Positions 27,504 through 35,110 of a DNA stretch of 60,562 nucleotides are shown here, piece after piece. The position numbers and the translations under genes are program-made. This DNA is from GCA-2861595 sp035525365. GTDB taxonomy: Bacteria; Actinomycetota; Acidimicrobiia; Acidimicrobiales; GCA-2861595. The notes beneath the pieces are model-generated. The model did no database searches, was not told where the DNA came from, and worked only from the letters and a program-made list of their open reading frames with translations. The stretch spans positions 1-60,562 of the forward strand of contig DATLEK010000059.1 in assembly GCA_035525365.1 (NCBI GenBank), written 5' to 3'. Position 1 is the first letter of the stretch. Every line of letters starts with the position of its first letter.

Positions 27504-28003
27504 CGGCCAGCACCGCCGGCGCCGGGTTTGGTGTGCACGCCGCCGGTGGCAGCCACCACCCGTAGGTCGGAGGCCATGCCCTTGCGGGCGTGGGTCTCGC
27601 CGTCGGGATCCGACACGAAGCACACGAATCCGTAGTGACCGGCGGCGAGGTCTACGGCGAAGGCTCCCCGGTCCCCGGGCGCCAGGGAGAGCTGTGCAAC
27701 CGTCTCCACTGGGCGCCTCGTCGCCGAGAGCACCTGCTCGGCCAATGGGATGGCCTGGTCGTCGGGTAGGCGCACGAGAATGACCTCGTGGCCCACGCGC
27801 CCAGCGTTGCGAGCCCGGACCACCACTCGTCCTTCTCGGACTGTGGCCAGGTGGGCAAAGCGGTACTCGGCGGCACTCACGACCGCCATGGCGGGTCCCG
27901 CTGGCGCCACGAAGGCGCCCGCCGTCTTGTTGCTCGAACAGGCGCCCGACACAAGCAGCGCCGAGACGGCACACGCCCTGGCTACTCGACGCCGTACGGT
28001 CAC
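27500..28003 (-). CDS. Cupredoxin-like lipoprotein
   Basis: 167 aa from GTG 28003, coupled at both ends by GTGA overlaps (with the BNR gene upstream and the Kelch gene downstream). Lipoprotein signal with lipobox LVSGAC and a Ser-Ser-Asn mature start. The C-terminal half fits a plastocyanin/azurin-like fold with candidate type-1 copper ligands in the expected order: His in AGRVGHEVIL, Cys in GHYGFVCFVSDP, His in GETHARKGM and Met in that same GM. Likely an extracytoplasmic copper or electron-transfer protein tethered to the membrane; metal occupancy is inferred from motif order only. Confidence 0.78.
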   Translation of the reverse strand: MTVRRRVARACAVSALLVSGACSSNKTAGAFVAPAGPAMAVVSAAEYRFAHLATVREGRVVVRARNAGRVGHEVILVRLPDDQAIPLAEQVLSATRRPVETVAQLSLAPGDRGAFAVDLAAGHYGFVCFVSDPDGETHARKGMASDLRVVAATGGVHTKPGAGGAGR

Positions 28004-29604
28004 CCCGTCGCTCCCCGGCCGGACCCACAGCGCCTGCGAAGGCGGACGGCCACCCATGCCCCCGCGACCAGGACGCCGACACCGACGACAGCTACGCCCG
28101 ATCTGCCGCTCCCATTGGTGGCGCCTGTTCCGCTCAGGCGCACGACGGTTGTGAAAACGTCTTGCTGGAGAGGCTGGCGGGAATTGCGGGTGTCGGTCCA
28201 TGCCGCCACCGCCGATGCGTCCTGTGACAGCAGGCCGAGGCGGGCGCCGAAGTCCACCAGCCCCGTCGCCGCCGGGCCGATGTAGCGCTGGCCGATCCGG
28301 GTGTCGGACGACCTGGAGGTGAGGATGCGGTTGGGGGAGAAACGGCGGCCGCCGTCGAGTGAGTACGAGTAGGCCACGTCGTTGCGGAGGTTGGTAGCGT
28401 CGCGTCGACGGTCGTAGAACACGGCGTCGACCCGCCCGTCGGGGGCGGCAGCCAGGCGCGGCTGGTACTGGTGTCGCCCGTTCCTCAGGGCGTCGTCATT
28501 CAGCCGGGTGGACGCGGCCCAGGTCCGGCCACCATCGGCGGACCGGCGGGCAAAGGCGTCCCAGTCGCCGTTGCGGGCATCGTGCCAGGCGACATAGACC
28601 CGGCCGCTGCCGTCGGCGGCGATGGAGGCCGGCGGCATGGTGAACACGAGCATCACGCGCTCGGGCGGCACGACGCCGGCATCGACGACCACCCCCTTGC
28701 CGAAGCTCCGGCCCCCGTCATTCGAGGTCGAGGCCACCAGCGACCACGGCTGATCCCACGTGGGGCCCTCCAACCCGTGGTAGTCGCGTGCGTCGTCTCC
28801 GAGGTCGTAGTAGAGGACGTGGACGGCGTGGTCCCGGCCGAGGGCGACCGCGGGCGCGAGAACCATCCTGCGTTCCGGGTCGCTCACCTGGACGGGCCGG
28901 CTCCAGGTGCGCCCGCCGTCGTCAGAGCGGGTCGCCCGCAGCGGGTTGGGTGGAGGAGGAAGTGAACCTAGGCCCGGCTCTTTGGAGGCGGCCAACCACA
29001 CGACGTGCATCCGACCCTGCTTGCCGATGGAGCGATCCACCATCAGTCGAACGCCAAAACTAAAAGGTCCGAGCACTTGCCGGGTCGTCCCGAAGGTGCG
29101 GCCGGCGTCACGCGAGGAGGCGAGGAAGACGCCCATCGGCACGTTGGTCTCCTCGGCCAGGCCCACGAAGAGGAAGTGCAGCACTCCCTGGCGATCGAAG
29201 GCGACCTCTGGCCCATAACACTTCTCCGCGCCCGGGGGCAGTTTGGGGACGGGAATTGCCGGTGCCCAGCCCCGGCCTCCATCGGCCGAGAGCTGGAGGC
29301 CGCAGCTGAAGTCAGGCGCGTCCACCCGGGTGGCCATGGCCATCACCTTTGGGTGCCGGGGGTGGACGGCGAGCTGGGGCGAGTTGGCGGCAACCGCATG
29401 GTTTAGGCGGTTGGCCGTCGCCGGCAGCTCCTCTTCGACATTCACCTCGGCCACGGGACGCGCCATCGCCGCTTGCCCAAGCCCGAGGGCGGCCACTCCC
29501 GCTATCGCAAGCGACGCTCCGGCGACGACAGCCCACCATACCGTCGCCGCGACTGCCCGGCCGCGACCAAGCGGTGCGTCTGCATGGGTAGAGACCTTTA
29601 ACAC
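28000..29604 (-). CDS. BNR-repeat (sialidase-like propeller) membrane-anchored protein
   Basis: 534 aa, GTG start at 29604. N-terminal membrane helix/signal (AVVAGASLAIAGVAALGL), then a six-bladed propeller signature with BNR/Asp-box units SADGGRGW, SSRDAGRTF, SDDGGRTW, SNDGGRSF, SADGGRTW and SLDGGRRF, and a C-terminal helix (GVAVVGVGVLVAGAWVAV) with basic tail that anchors it outside the cell. Asp-boxes are structural, so sialidase activity does not follow; I do not see the Arg triad clearly. First gene of the three-gene operon with the cupredoxin-like lipoprotein and the Kelch protein. Confidence 0.85.
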   Translation of the reverse strand: MLKVSTHADAPLGRGRAVAATVWWAVVAGASLAIAGVAALGLGQAAMARPVAEVNVEEELPATANRLNHAVAANSPQLAVHPRHPKVMAMATRVDAPDFSCGLQLSADGGRGWAPAIPVPKLPPGAEKCYGPEVAFDRQGVLHFLFVGLAEETNVPMGVFLASSRDAGRTFGTTRQVLGPFSFGVRLMVDRSIGKQGRMHVVWLAASKEPGLGSLPPPPNPLRATRSDDGGRTWSRPVQVSDPERRMVLAPAVALGRDHAVHVLYYDLGDDARDYHGLEGPTWDQPWSLVASTSNDGGRSFGKGVVVDAGVVPPERVMLVFTMPPASIAADGSGRVYVAWHDARNGDWDAFARRSADGGRTWAASTRLNDDALRNGRHQYQPRLAAAPDGRVDAVFYDRRRDATNLRNDVAYSYSLDGGRRFSPNRILTSRSSDTRIGQRYIGPAATGLVDFGARLGLLSQDASAVAAWTDTRNSRQPLQQDVFTTVVRLSGTGATNGSGRSGVAVVGVGVLVAGAWVAVRLRRRCGSGRGATG

Positions 29605-29659
29605 CGCGTGGCGCCGCCGACGACATTCACTTGCTGTCTCGCCAAGACCGCAATGTCGA

Positions 29660-30148
29660 TTACACGACGCTCATGTAGTTCCACATGAGCGTAGGCTCGA
29701 AGTCCGCGCACACTATGTAGGTGCCAAGAGACAGCGATGGCACCGTAGTAACGTCCATTGTGACCACGTGCACCCTTTTCAGAAGTAGATCCTTCATCGT
29801 CTGGGTGCCGGTGCCAAGCGATGAGCCCGTCGAGCACGGTTCCGTACTGTGGTCATGCCCGCCCGGCTCGGTGGGACACTCCGGGGTTCCCCCTGGCAAA
29901 AAACTGCACGGCGTGTAGGTGAAATTGACCGTGGTCGGCCCCGCCGTGTGCGCCGAACAGCCGTCGGAGTCGATCGTGCAGTAGCCCTCAGCCGCTACCA
30001 GCCCACCGGGAGCGACCACTGCCGGCGTGACTTGGAAGTCGTGAGTCGGCTGTAGGGCGGTTACCGTGCAGGCGTAGGCAGCCGTCGCCATTGCCAGGAA
30101 GATCGCCACGATTGCTGTGGCCCCGATCCCCACCTTGTTCGTCTTCAC
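29660..30148 (-). CDS. Small secreted Cys-rich protein
   Basis: 162 aa from the GTG at 30148, preferred over the ATG at 30172 because a near-perfect SD (AAAGGAGG, complement of 30156-30163) ends 7 nt before the GTG, inside the longer form. Signal peptide GIGATAIVAIFLAMATAAYA followed by CTV. The mature part begins with a sandwich-like strand pattern (DFQVTPAVVAPGGLVAAEGY), has several Cys pairs (YCTIDSDGC, TPCSF, PECP, EPCS) and a His-Asp-His cluster (GGHDHS). No family recognised. Shares its signal/mature boundary style and its upstream direct repeat with the protein at 20892-21851. Confidence 0.75.
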   Translation of the reverse strand: MKTNKVGIGATAIVAIFLAMATAAYACTVTALQPTHDFQVTPAVVAPGGLVAAEGYCTIDSDGCSAHTAGPTTVNFTYTPCSFLPGGTPECPTEPGGHDHSTEPCSTGSSLGTGTQTMKDLLLKRVHVVTMDVTTVPSLSLGTYIVCADFEPTLMWNYMSVV

Positions 30149-30179
30149 TTTCGAACCTCCTTTTTTTGTCATTGTTCGC

Positions 30180-30225
30180 AGTATGACCGAGCAAGCGGCC
30201 GATTAGCTGAAGAAAAGCTGAGGAT
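30180..30225 (-). promoter_or_regulatory. Direct-repeat operator and -10 element, site 3
   Basis: CTGAAGAAAAGCTGAGGAT at 30207-30225 (plus strand), half-sites 11 nt apart. Reading toward the gene at 30148, 21 nt separate it from CATACT (complement of 30180-30185), the same geometry as site 1. The message would have a short leader containing the strong SD. Confidence 0.6.
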
Positions 30226-30269
30226 CTGGTGGCGCCCCGTACGGGGCGCCACCAGGCCTCGTCGTCCTG

Positions 30270-32093
30270 CTACGGGCAGCTGACGACCGTGTCGCCGGCA
30301 TCGGCCGAGCAGGTGTCGATGCCGCCGCCCCCGTCGTTGGCGTCATTGGCGGCAACCCCGTCCACACTGTTCAGCGAGTCGTCGCCGTTGTCGCCAAACA
30401 ACGAGTCGGAGCCGGCTCCACCGTTGACACTGTCATTGCCATTGTCGCCGTGCACGATGTCGTTGCCCTGACCGCCCAAGAGGGTGTCGTTTCCATTACC
30501 TCCGGAGATGGTGTCGTTGCCACCCAGCCCGCAGATGACGTCGCCGCCGGCGGTGCCGGTGAGGACATCGTCACCCCCGGTGCCCACGATGGTGCAGGCA
30601 TGGGTGTTGTTGACGGTGGTGGTGGCGCTGCCCGAGTTATTGGCGGCGTTGGGGTCGGCCGTGGCCGAGGTGGCGCTGGCCGTGTTGGATTTGGTGCCTA
30701 CGCTGTCGGCTTCCACCACGATGGTCACTGTCGCCGAGGCGTTCTTGGCCAGAACGCCCAGCGAGCAGGTCACTGTTCCGCCAGACTGGCTGCAGCTGCC
30801 CTGGCTGGGCGTCGCCGAGCGATAGGTCATGCCGGACGGCAGTGCATCGGTGACTATGACCCCGCTTGCTGCATCTGGCCCCGCGTTGCTGACGGTGACC
30901 GTGTAGGTGACATCCTCACCCAGGGTTACCGGATCAGGAGTGGCAGTCTTCGTCACGGATAGGTCGGCCCGTAATGCTCCCTGAGTGCAACTGGGCACCG
31001 CTCCTGCTGCGCCCCAGGTGTTGCCCCGCCAGGAGTTGTTGTCGCAGTCCGAGTCACGATTGGCGTCGTTCAGGTCATTGTGGTCGTTCGCACCGGGCAG
31101 CTGGCCGGGATCGTCTGCTTGGTCGTTGCCGGTGGCGGTGTTGCTGACGATCTCGTGGTCGTTGGCACCGGCGACCGTTATTGCGCCGGTTGTGAGGGAC
31201 CTCACCGGCCCATCGAGGCGGATGCCGTGGCCGGCGTTGCCCGTCACGGTGTTGCTCTGGATCAGATCAAACTTGGTCCGGGCGAAGAGGTGGATGCCAT
31301 CGCCTCGGCGGTGGGTCGCCGTGGTGTCGGTGAAGCCGTTGCTCGAGACAGTGTTGTTCAGCATGTCGACGTTCCGGGTGTCGGCGAACAACGAGATTCC
31401 GTCGAGCGAGCTGCCGGTGATGGTGTTGCCGGACAGGGTGGCGTCCCAGGTCCAGTTCTCCAAGCGGATGCCACTTGTCTGGGTCGACTGGCTGTTGTTA
31501 TCGGTGATGGTGTTCCCGCTGACGACAAGCCCCGTTATCTTGTCCGCCGACGTGGCGCCGAACGTCGAGATCCCGCTGAACGGGCCGTTGTTGATGACGG
31601 TGTTGTCGAGGAGCGAAATGTCGTCGGCAAACTTCCCCGTAATGGTGATGCCGTCGCCGAAGTCGCCGCCTATGAGCCCGTCGGGGAAGTTGTCCCGAAC
31701 CGTGAGGTTCGACACGGTGTTGTCGGACGTGTCCGCGTCGCCGCCGTCGATCACCACGCCCGCATCGAAGTCATCGATCTGACCCCCCGTTGTGGTGCTC
31801 GTGATGGTGACGCCGGTGTGCCCCGCGAGCCGTACGCCGACCCCACCCGGATCGGTGAGCCCGTCCACTCCGAAGAGCCTGTGCCCGGCTAGGTCGAGGG
31901 TGACGTTGTTGGCGCCGATGATCAGGCCGTCGCCGGCACATGGGCCGACATCGTGCGTCAGGGTGGTGTTGGCCGTGATGGTCGTGCCGCAACTGATGTC
32001 GGACGCGGCGGCCCGTCCTACGAAAGGGCCGCCGAGCAGGAGCAGCGACGCTGCGCCCACGATAGCGACGACGGGACTGTATGGCTTCCTCAT
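30270..32093 (-). CDS. Exported beta-helix protein with DUF11 and RTX-type repeats
   Basis: 607 aa from ATG 32093, with GGGAGGA about 6-12 nt upstream and signal peptide VVAIVGAASLLLLGGPFVGRAAA. Residues about 60-340: right-handed parallel beta-helix with recurring N-T-V/N-T-I turns (NNVTLDLAG, DNTVSNLTV, GNTITG, SNTVTGNAGHGIRL). About 378-490: a DUF11 domain (VTKTATPDPVTLGEDVTYTV). About 505-575: nonapeptide calcium-binding repeats of the RTX type (CGLGGNDTISGGNGNDTL, GGQGND, GDNGND). The C-terminus ends TCSADAGDTVVSCP. RTX repeats here follow a Sec signal, and no type I exporter is in the window. Likely a calcium-stabilised surface protein binding or cleaving polysaccharide; no active site is identified. 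Confidence 0.85.
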   Translation of the reverse strand: MRKPYSPVVAIVGAASLLLLGGPFVGRAAASDISCGTTITANTTLTHDVGPCAGDGLIIGANNVTLDLAGHRLFGVDGLTDPGGVGVRLAGHTGVTITSTTTGGQIDDFDAGVVIDGGDADTSDNTVSNLTVRDNFPDGLIGGDFGDGITITGKFADDISLLDNTVINNGPFSGISTFGATSADKITGLVVSGNTITDNNSQSTQTSGIRLENWTWDATLSGNTITGSSLDGISLFADTRNVDMLNNTVSSNGFTDTTATHRRGDGIHLFARTKFDLIQSNTVTGNAGHGIRLDGPVRSLTTGAITVAGANDHEIVSNTATGNDQADDPGQLPGANDHNDLNDANRDSDCDNNSWRGNTWGAAGAVPSCTQGALRADLSVTKTATPDPVTLGEDVTYTVTVSNAGPDAASGVIVTDALPSGMTYRSATPSQGSCSQSGGTVTCSLGVLAKNASATVTIVVEADSVGTKSNTASATSATADPNAANNSGSATTTVNNTHACTIVGTGGDDVLTGTAGGDVICGLGGNDTISGGNGNDTLLGGQGNDIVHGDNGNDSVNGGAGSDSLFGDNGDDSLNSVDGVAANDANDGGGGIDTCSADAGDTVVSCP

Positions 32094-32283
32094 GTGGGTC
32101 CTCCCCCAAGTCTGCCGATGAGCATTGGTTTCGCTGATCGATCGCGATCAGCCTCGCTCAAGCGGTCAAGGCCGATGGTAAGGACGATGCTTCCAGAAGT
32201 CCATGGTTTCCGTTACATCTTAAGGAAACCTACAGGAACGGTAGATGTTTCGTGCATAGAGCCGCCGCGCACCGACCAACGTG
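32094..32283. other. Intergenic region between beta-helix gene and response regulator
   Basis: 190 bases, lower GC than neighbours, presumably holding the promoter of the beta-helix gene. It contains a palindromic GATCGATCGCGATC run (near 32137-32150). The four-copy direct repeat seen elsewhere in this region is absent here. Confidence 0.4.
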
Positions 32284-32961
32284 TCAGACATCGAGGGCAT
32301 AGCCCCTGCCGCGGGCGGTGCGGATGATGCGGGGGCCGTGCTCCTCGAGTTTCTGGCGGAGTGAGCTGACGTGGACCTCGACGATGTTGGGGGCGTAATC
32401 GGAAAAGCCCCACACCTCGTTGAGCAGCTGGATCTTCGAGATCAGCTTTCCTGGCTTCTTGGCCAGGGCGACGAGGAGGCCGTACTCCGTGGGGGTCAGG
32501 TGCAGAGGAGTGCCGGCCCGGGCCACCTCGGCGTTCTCGTCGTCGAACTCGAGATCGCCGATCCGCCGCACGCGCGCCGACAGCTTGCCGCTGCGGCGGA
32601 GGAGGGCGCGGACGCGGGCCAGTAGCTCGGCGATGGCGAAGGGCTTGACCATGTAGTCGTCGGCGCCGGCCTCGAAGCCGGCGAGCCTGTCCTCTATGCG
32701 GTCCGCCGCGGTGAGGAACAGCAGGGCCACGTCGCTGGCCTCACGCAGTTGGCGACCGGCCTCGTAGCCGTTGATCCCGGGCAGGCGCACGTCGAGAATG
32801 GCGATGTCGGGCCGCAGCTTTTCCTGCACCTGGCGCAGCCGGGAGGCGTTCGACTCGGCCCAGACCTGATAGCCCTCTTCGCGCAAGGCTTCCTCTAGCG
32901 CCGACCTTATCGACGAGTCATCCTCGACGATGAGAACCCGCACCGCCGGGGGCCGCTGCAC
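32284..32961 (-). CDS. OmpR/PhoB-family response regulator
   Basis: 225 aa. Receiver domain residues 7-120 with acidic pocket E13-D14-D15, phosphoacceptor D57 (DIAILDVRLPG), T84 and K106 (MVKPF). Winged-helix DNA-binding domain residues 130-224 (LHLTPTEYGLLVALAKKPG, then NIVEVHVSSLRQKLE and TARGRGYAL). Start GTG at 32961; a second GTG at 32943 is possible. No histidine kinase is adjacent; the PAS kinase at 21975-23444 is the natural candidate. PhoB-type regulators bind direct repeats with 11-nt period, exactly the form of the motif found upstream of this gene, the kinase and two exported-protein genes. Confidence 0.92.
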   Translation of the reverse strand: MQRPPAVRVLIVEDDSSIRSALEEALREEGYQVWAESNASRLRQVQEKLRPDIAILDVRLPGINGYEAGRQLREASDVALLFLTAADRIEDRLAGFEAGADDYMVKPFAIAELLARVRALLRRSGKLSARVRRIGDLEFDDENAEVARAGTPLHLTPTEYGLLVALAKKPGKLISKIQLLNEVWGFSDYAPNIVEVHVSSLRQKLEEHGPRIIRTARGRGYALDV

Positions 32962-32969
32962 ACCGGCGG

Positions 32970-33020
32970 AATCTACGTGCCCACAGGTGCCGAAGGTCCG
33001 AATCTTCAGCCTTTCTTCAG
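32970..33020 (-). promoter_or_regulatory. Direct-repeat operator, site 4, upstream of the response regulator
   Basis: Minus-strand CTGAAGAAAGGCTGAAGAT (complement of 33002-33020), half-sites 11 nt apart. It is in the opposite orientation, relative to its gene, from sites 1-3. TAGATT (complement of 32970-32975) is a -10-like box 8 nt before the GTG at 32961, so the message may be leaderless. Confidence 0.55.
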
Positions 33021-33121
33021 GCTTCTATGTTCGTGCTGAAACGGCCGAGCGGCAGAGGTCGGCGTCGCTGACGGTGTGCAGGCTGGTGGAGGTGATCAGG
33101 CGGCCAAGCCGGGGGCTTTGG

Positions 33122-34006
33122 CTATCGGATGGAGTCGAGGACGGCGCGGAGGGTGGAGCCGAGGGGGATCTGGGGCTGCCAGCCGGTGGCTGTGCGGAGG
33201 CGCAGGGGGTCGCCCCGCAGGACGGGGACGTCGGCGGGGCGCATCAGCTCGGGGTCGGGGTCGAGCTTCAGGTCGGCGCCGGCCAGGGCCAGCATTCGCC
33301 GGACCAGCTGCTCGATGGCCACGTCGCGGCCCGAGCAGACGTTGTACACCTCGCCGGGCTCGCCCTTGTCCATCAACAGCCGGTAGGCCCGCACCACATC
33401 GCGTACGTCGGTGATGTCGCGGCGGGGCGACAGGTTCCCCACCCGCAGGACTCCCCCGCCACCGGCCTGGGCGGCGACGATGCGAGCCGCCAGCGCCGGC
33501 ACCACGAAGCTCGCGTCCTGGCCGGGGCCGGCGTGGTTGAAGGGGCGGGCCCGGATGACCGGCACCCCGTACCCCAGGTAGGCCTGGAGACCCACCAGCT
33601 CGGCGGCCGCCTTGCTGGCCGCGTAGGGCGACACCGGCCGCAGTGGCGCTTCCTCTCCGAGCGGCAGCTGCGCCGGCGCCACGTTGCCATATACCTCGGC
33701 CGAGCTGATCAACAGGACCCGTGGCACAGGGTCACAGAGATGCGCGGCCCGGAGGACGTGCATGGTTCCCTCGGCGTTGACCCGGAAGAACTCCTCGGGC
33801 TCGTCCCACGATCGGCCCACATGAGCCAGGCCAGCCACGTGGTACACCGCTTCGGGTGCGGCCTCGGCCATGGCCTTCCGCACGCCGGCCGGATCGGTGA
33901 CGTCGAATCCCGTAGGCGGCGCCACCACCTCGTCGCCCTCCTCCTCCAGGTGGGCCCGCAACCAGGTGCCGACAAACCCGTACCCCCCGGTGACAAAAGC
34001 CCGCAC
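33122..34006 (-). CDS. SDR epimerase/reductase, GDP-4-keto-6-deoxymannose reductase-like
   Basis: 294 aa, GTG start. Extended short-chain dehydrogenase: Rossmann motif GGYGFVG (7-13), STAT-like SSAEVYG (101-107), catalytic Y128-x3-K132 (SPYAASKAA), and RPFNHAGPGQ, the pattern typical of GDP-6-deoxy-4-keto-D-mannose reductases (RMD) and related GDP-deoxytalose/rhamnose enzymes. It would use NAD(P)H to make a GDP-6-deoxyhexose. No GDP-mannose 4,6-dehydratase is present in the window. It is followed closely upstream by a glycosyltransferase gene in the same direction (6 bases apart). Confidence 0.82.
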   Translation of the reverse strand: MRAFVTGGYGFVGTWLRAHLEEEGDEVVAPPTGFDVTDPAGVRKAMAEAAPEAVYHVAGLAHVGRSWDEPEEFFRVNAEGTMHVLRAAHLCDPVPRVLLISSAEVYGNVAPAQLPLGEEAPLRPVSPYAASKAAAELVGLQAYLGYGVPVIRARPFNHAGPGQDASFVVPALAARIVAAQAGGGGVLRVGNLSPRRDITDVRDVVRAYRLLMDKGEPGEVYNVCSGRDVAIEQLVRRMLALAGADLKLDPDPELMRPADVPVLRGDPLRLRTATGWQPQIPLGSTLRAVLDSIR

Positions 34007-34012
34007 GGCTGT

Positions 34013-35110
34013 CTACTGACCCGCGGCGACGGAACGGTAGACGGCCACGTGGGCGGCGGCGCTGGCCTCCCAGGTGTGGCGGGCGGCCACGGCCAGGCCC
34101 CGCTGGCGGCGGGCCTCCAGGCCGGCATCGCCACGCACGAGCATGTCGAGCACGCCGGCCAGGGAATCTCCGTCGCCCGGCTCCACCAGGAGGGCGGCGC
34201 CGGCCACGACCTCCTCCATGACCGAGCCGGCGGTGGTCACCAGCGGCGCCCCGCAGGCCAGGGCCTCGAGGGCGGGAAGGCCGAAGCCCTCCTCGAGGGA
34301 TGGGTAGGCCACGGCGGCGGCCTGGCGCAGCAGGGCGGGAACCACGGCATCGGGGAGGTAGCCGGTGCGCACGATGCGGTCGCCGTGGGCCGCTTCGCCT
34401 ATGGCCTGGGCCAGGCTCTTGGTCCCCCAGCCGTCGTAGCCGGCGAGCACGAGCGACAGCTCCGGATGCGCGCCGGCCACCCGGTCGAAGGCGTGGACGA
34501 GAGTGGGGAGGTCCTTGCGGGGCTCCAGGGTGCCCACGAAGGCGACGTAGGGGGGCCGCACTCCGAGGTGGCCGAGGACCACGTGGTCGTCGGCCGGTTC
34601 GGGCGAGAAGCGGTCGAGGGCCACGCCGTGGGAGATGACATGGACCTTGCCCTCGGGCGGGCACAGGGCGGCGAGGCGGTCGGCGGTGGCCTGGCTGACG
34701 CACACGACGGCGGCGGCATGGCGGGCCGCCACCCTCGTGGCCCGGCGGAACAGCGGCGCCTTCCAGCGCTCGTGCCACTCCGGATGGTCGAAGAAGGTGA
34801 GGTCGTGGATGGTCACCACCGTCGGCAGGTGGGTGGCCTCCGGCATCGTGTAGTGGGGGGAATGGTGGACCACCACCGGCAGCTTGCGCAGCAGGCGGGG
34901 CAGGCGGATCTGCTCCCACGCCAGGCGGGCGGGCCGGCCGCCGGGGGCCACGGCGTGGATCTCGCCGCGGGGCGCCAGGGCGAGCCAGCGGTCGGCGTCG
35001 CCCCGCCGGGCGACGAAGGTGATGTCCACGTCGTCCCGGCGGGCGAGAGCGGCGGCGAGGTCGATCGAGTAGCGACCCGCCCCCGCCGGCGAGGGAGGCA
35101 CCGCGCTCAC
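34013..35110 (-). CDS. GT4 family glycosyltransferase
   Basis: 365 aa, GTG start at 35110. GT-B fold, family 4: N-terminal acceptor domain with GAGRYSIDLAAAL and HHSPHYTMPE, VTIHDLTFFDHPEW, then donor domain with FVGTLEPRKDLPTLVHAF, GYDGWGTKSL, and the E-x7-E-type motif PSLEEGFGLPALEALACG, ending in VYRSVAAGQ. It closely resembles the two plus-strand GT4 genes beyond the divergent region (35212-37469), suggesting local duplication. Likely adds mannose- or deoxysugar-type residues to a lipid-linked oligosaccharide. Confidence 0.9.
   Translation of the reverse strand: MSAVPPSPAGAGRYSIDLAAALARRDDVDITFVARRGDADRWLALAPRGEIHAVAPGGRPARLAWEQIRLPRLLRKLPVVVHHSPHYTMPEATHLPTVVTIHDLTFFDHPEWHERWKAPLFRRATRVAARHAAAVVCVSQATADRLAALCPPEGKVHVISHGVALDRFSPEPADDHVVLGHLGVRPPYVAFVGTLEPRKDLPTLVHAFDRVAGAHPELSLVLAGYDGWGTKSLAQAIGEAAHGDRIVRTGYLPDAVVPALLRQAAAVAYPSLEEGFGLPALEALACGAPLVTTAGSVMEEVVAGAALLVEPGDGDSLAGVLDMLVRGDAGLEARRQRGLAVAARHTWEASAAAHVAVYRSVAAGQ

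Noticed and set aside
28000..29604. Calling the BNR protein a sialidase
   Set aside because: Asp-boxes are structural and the catalytic Arg triad, Tyr and Asp are not evident, so only a propeller protein can be claimed.
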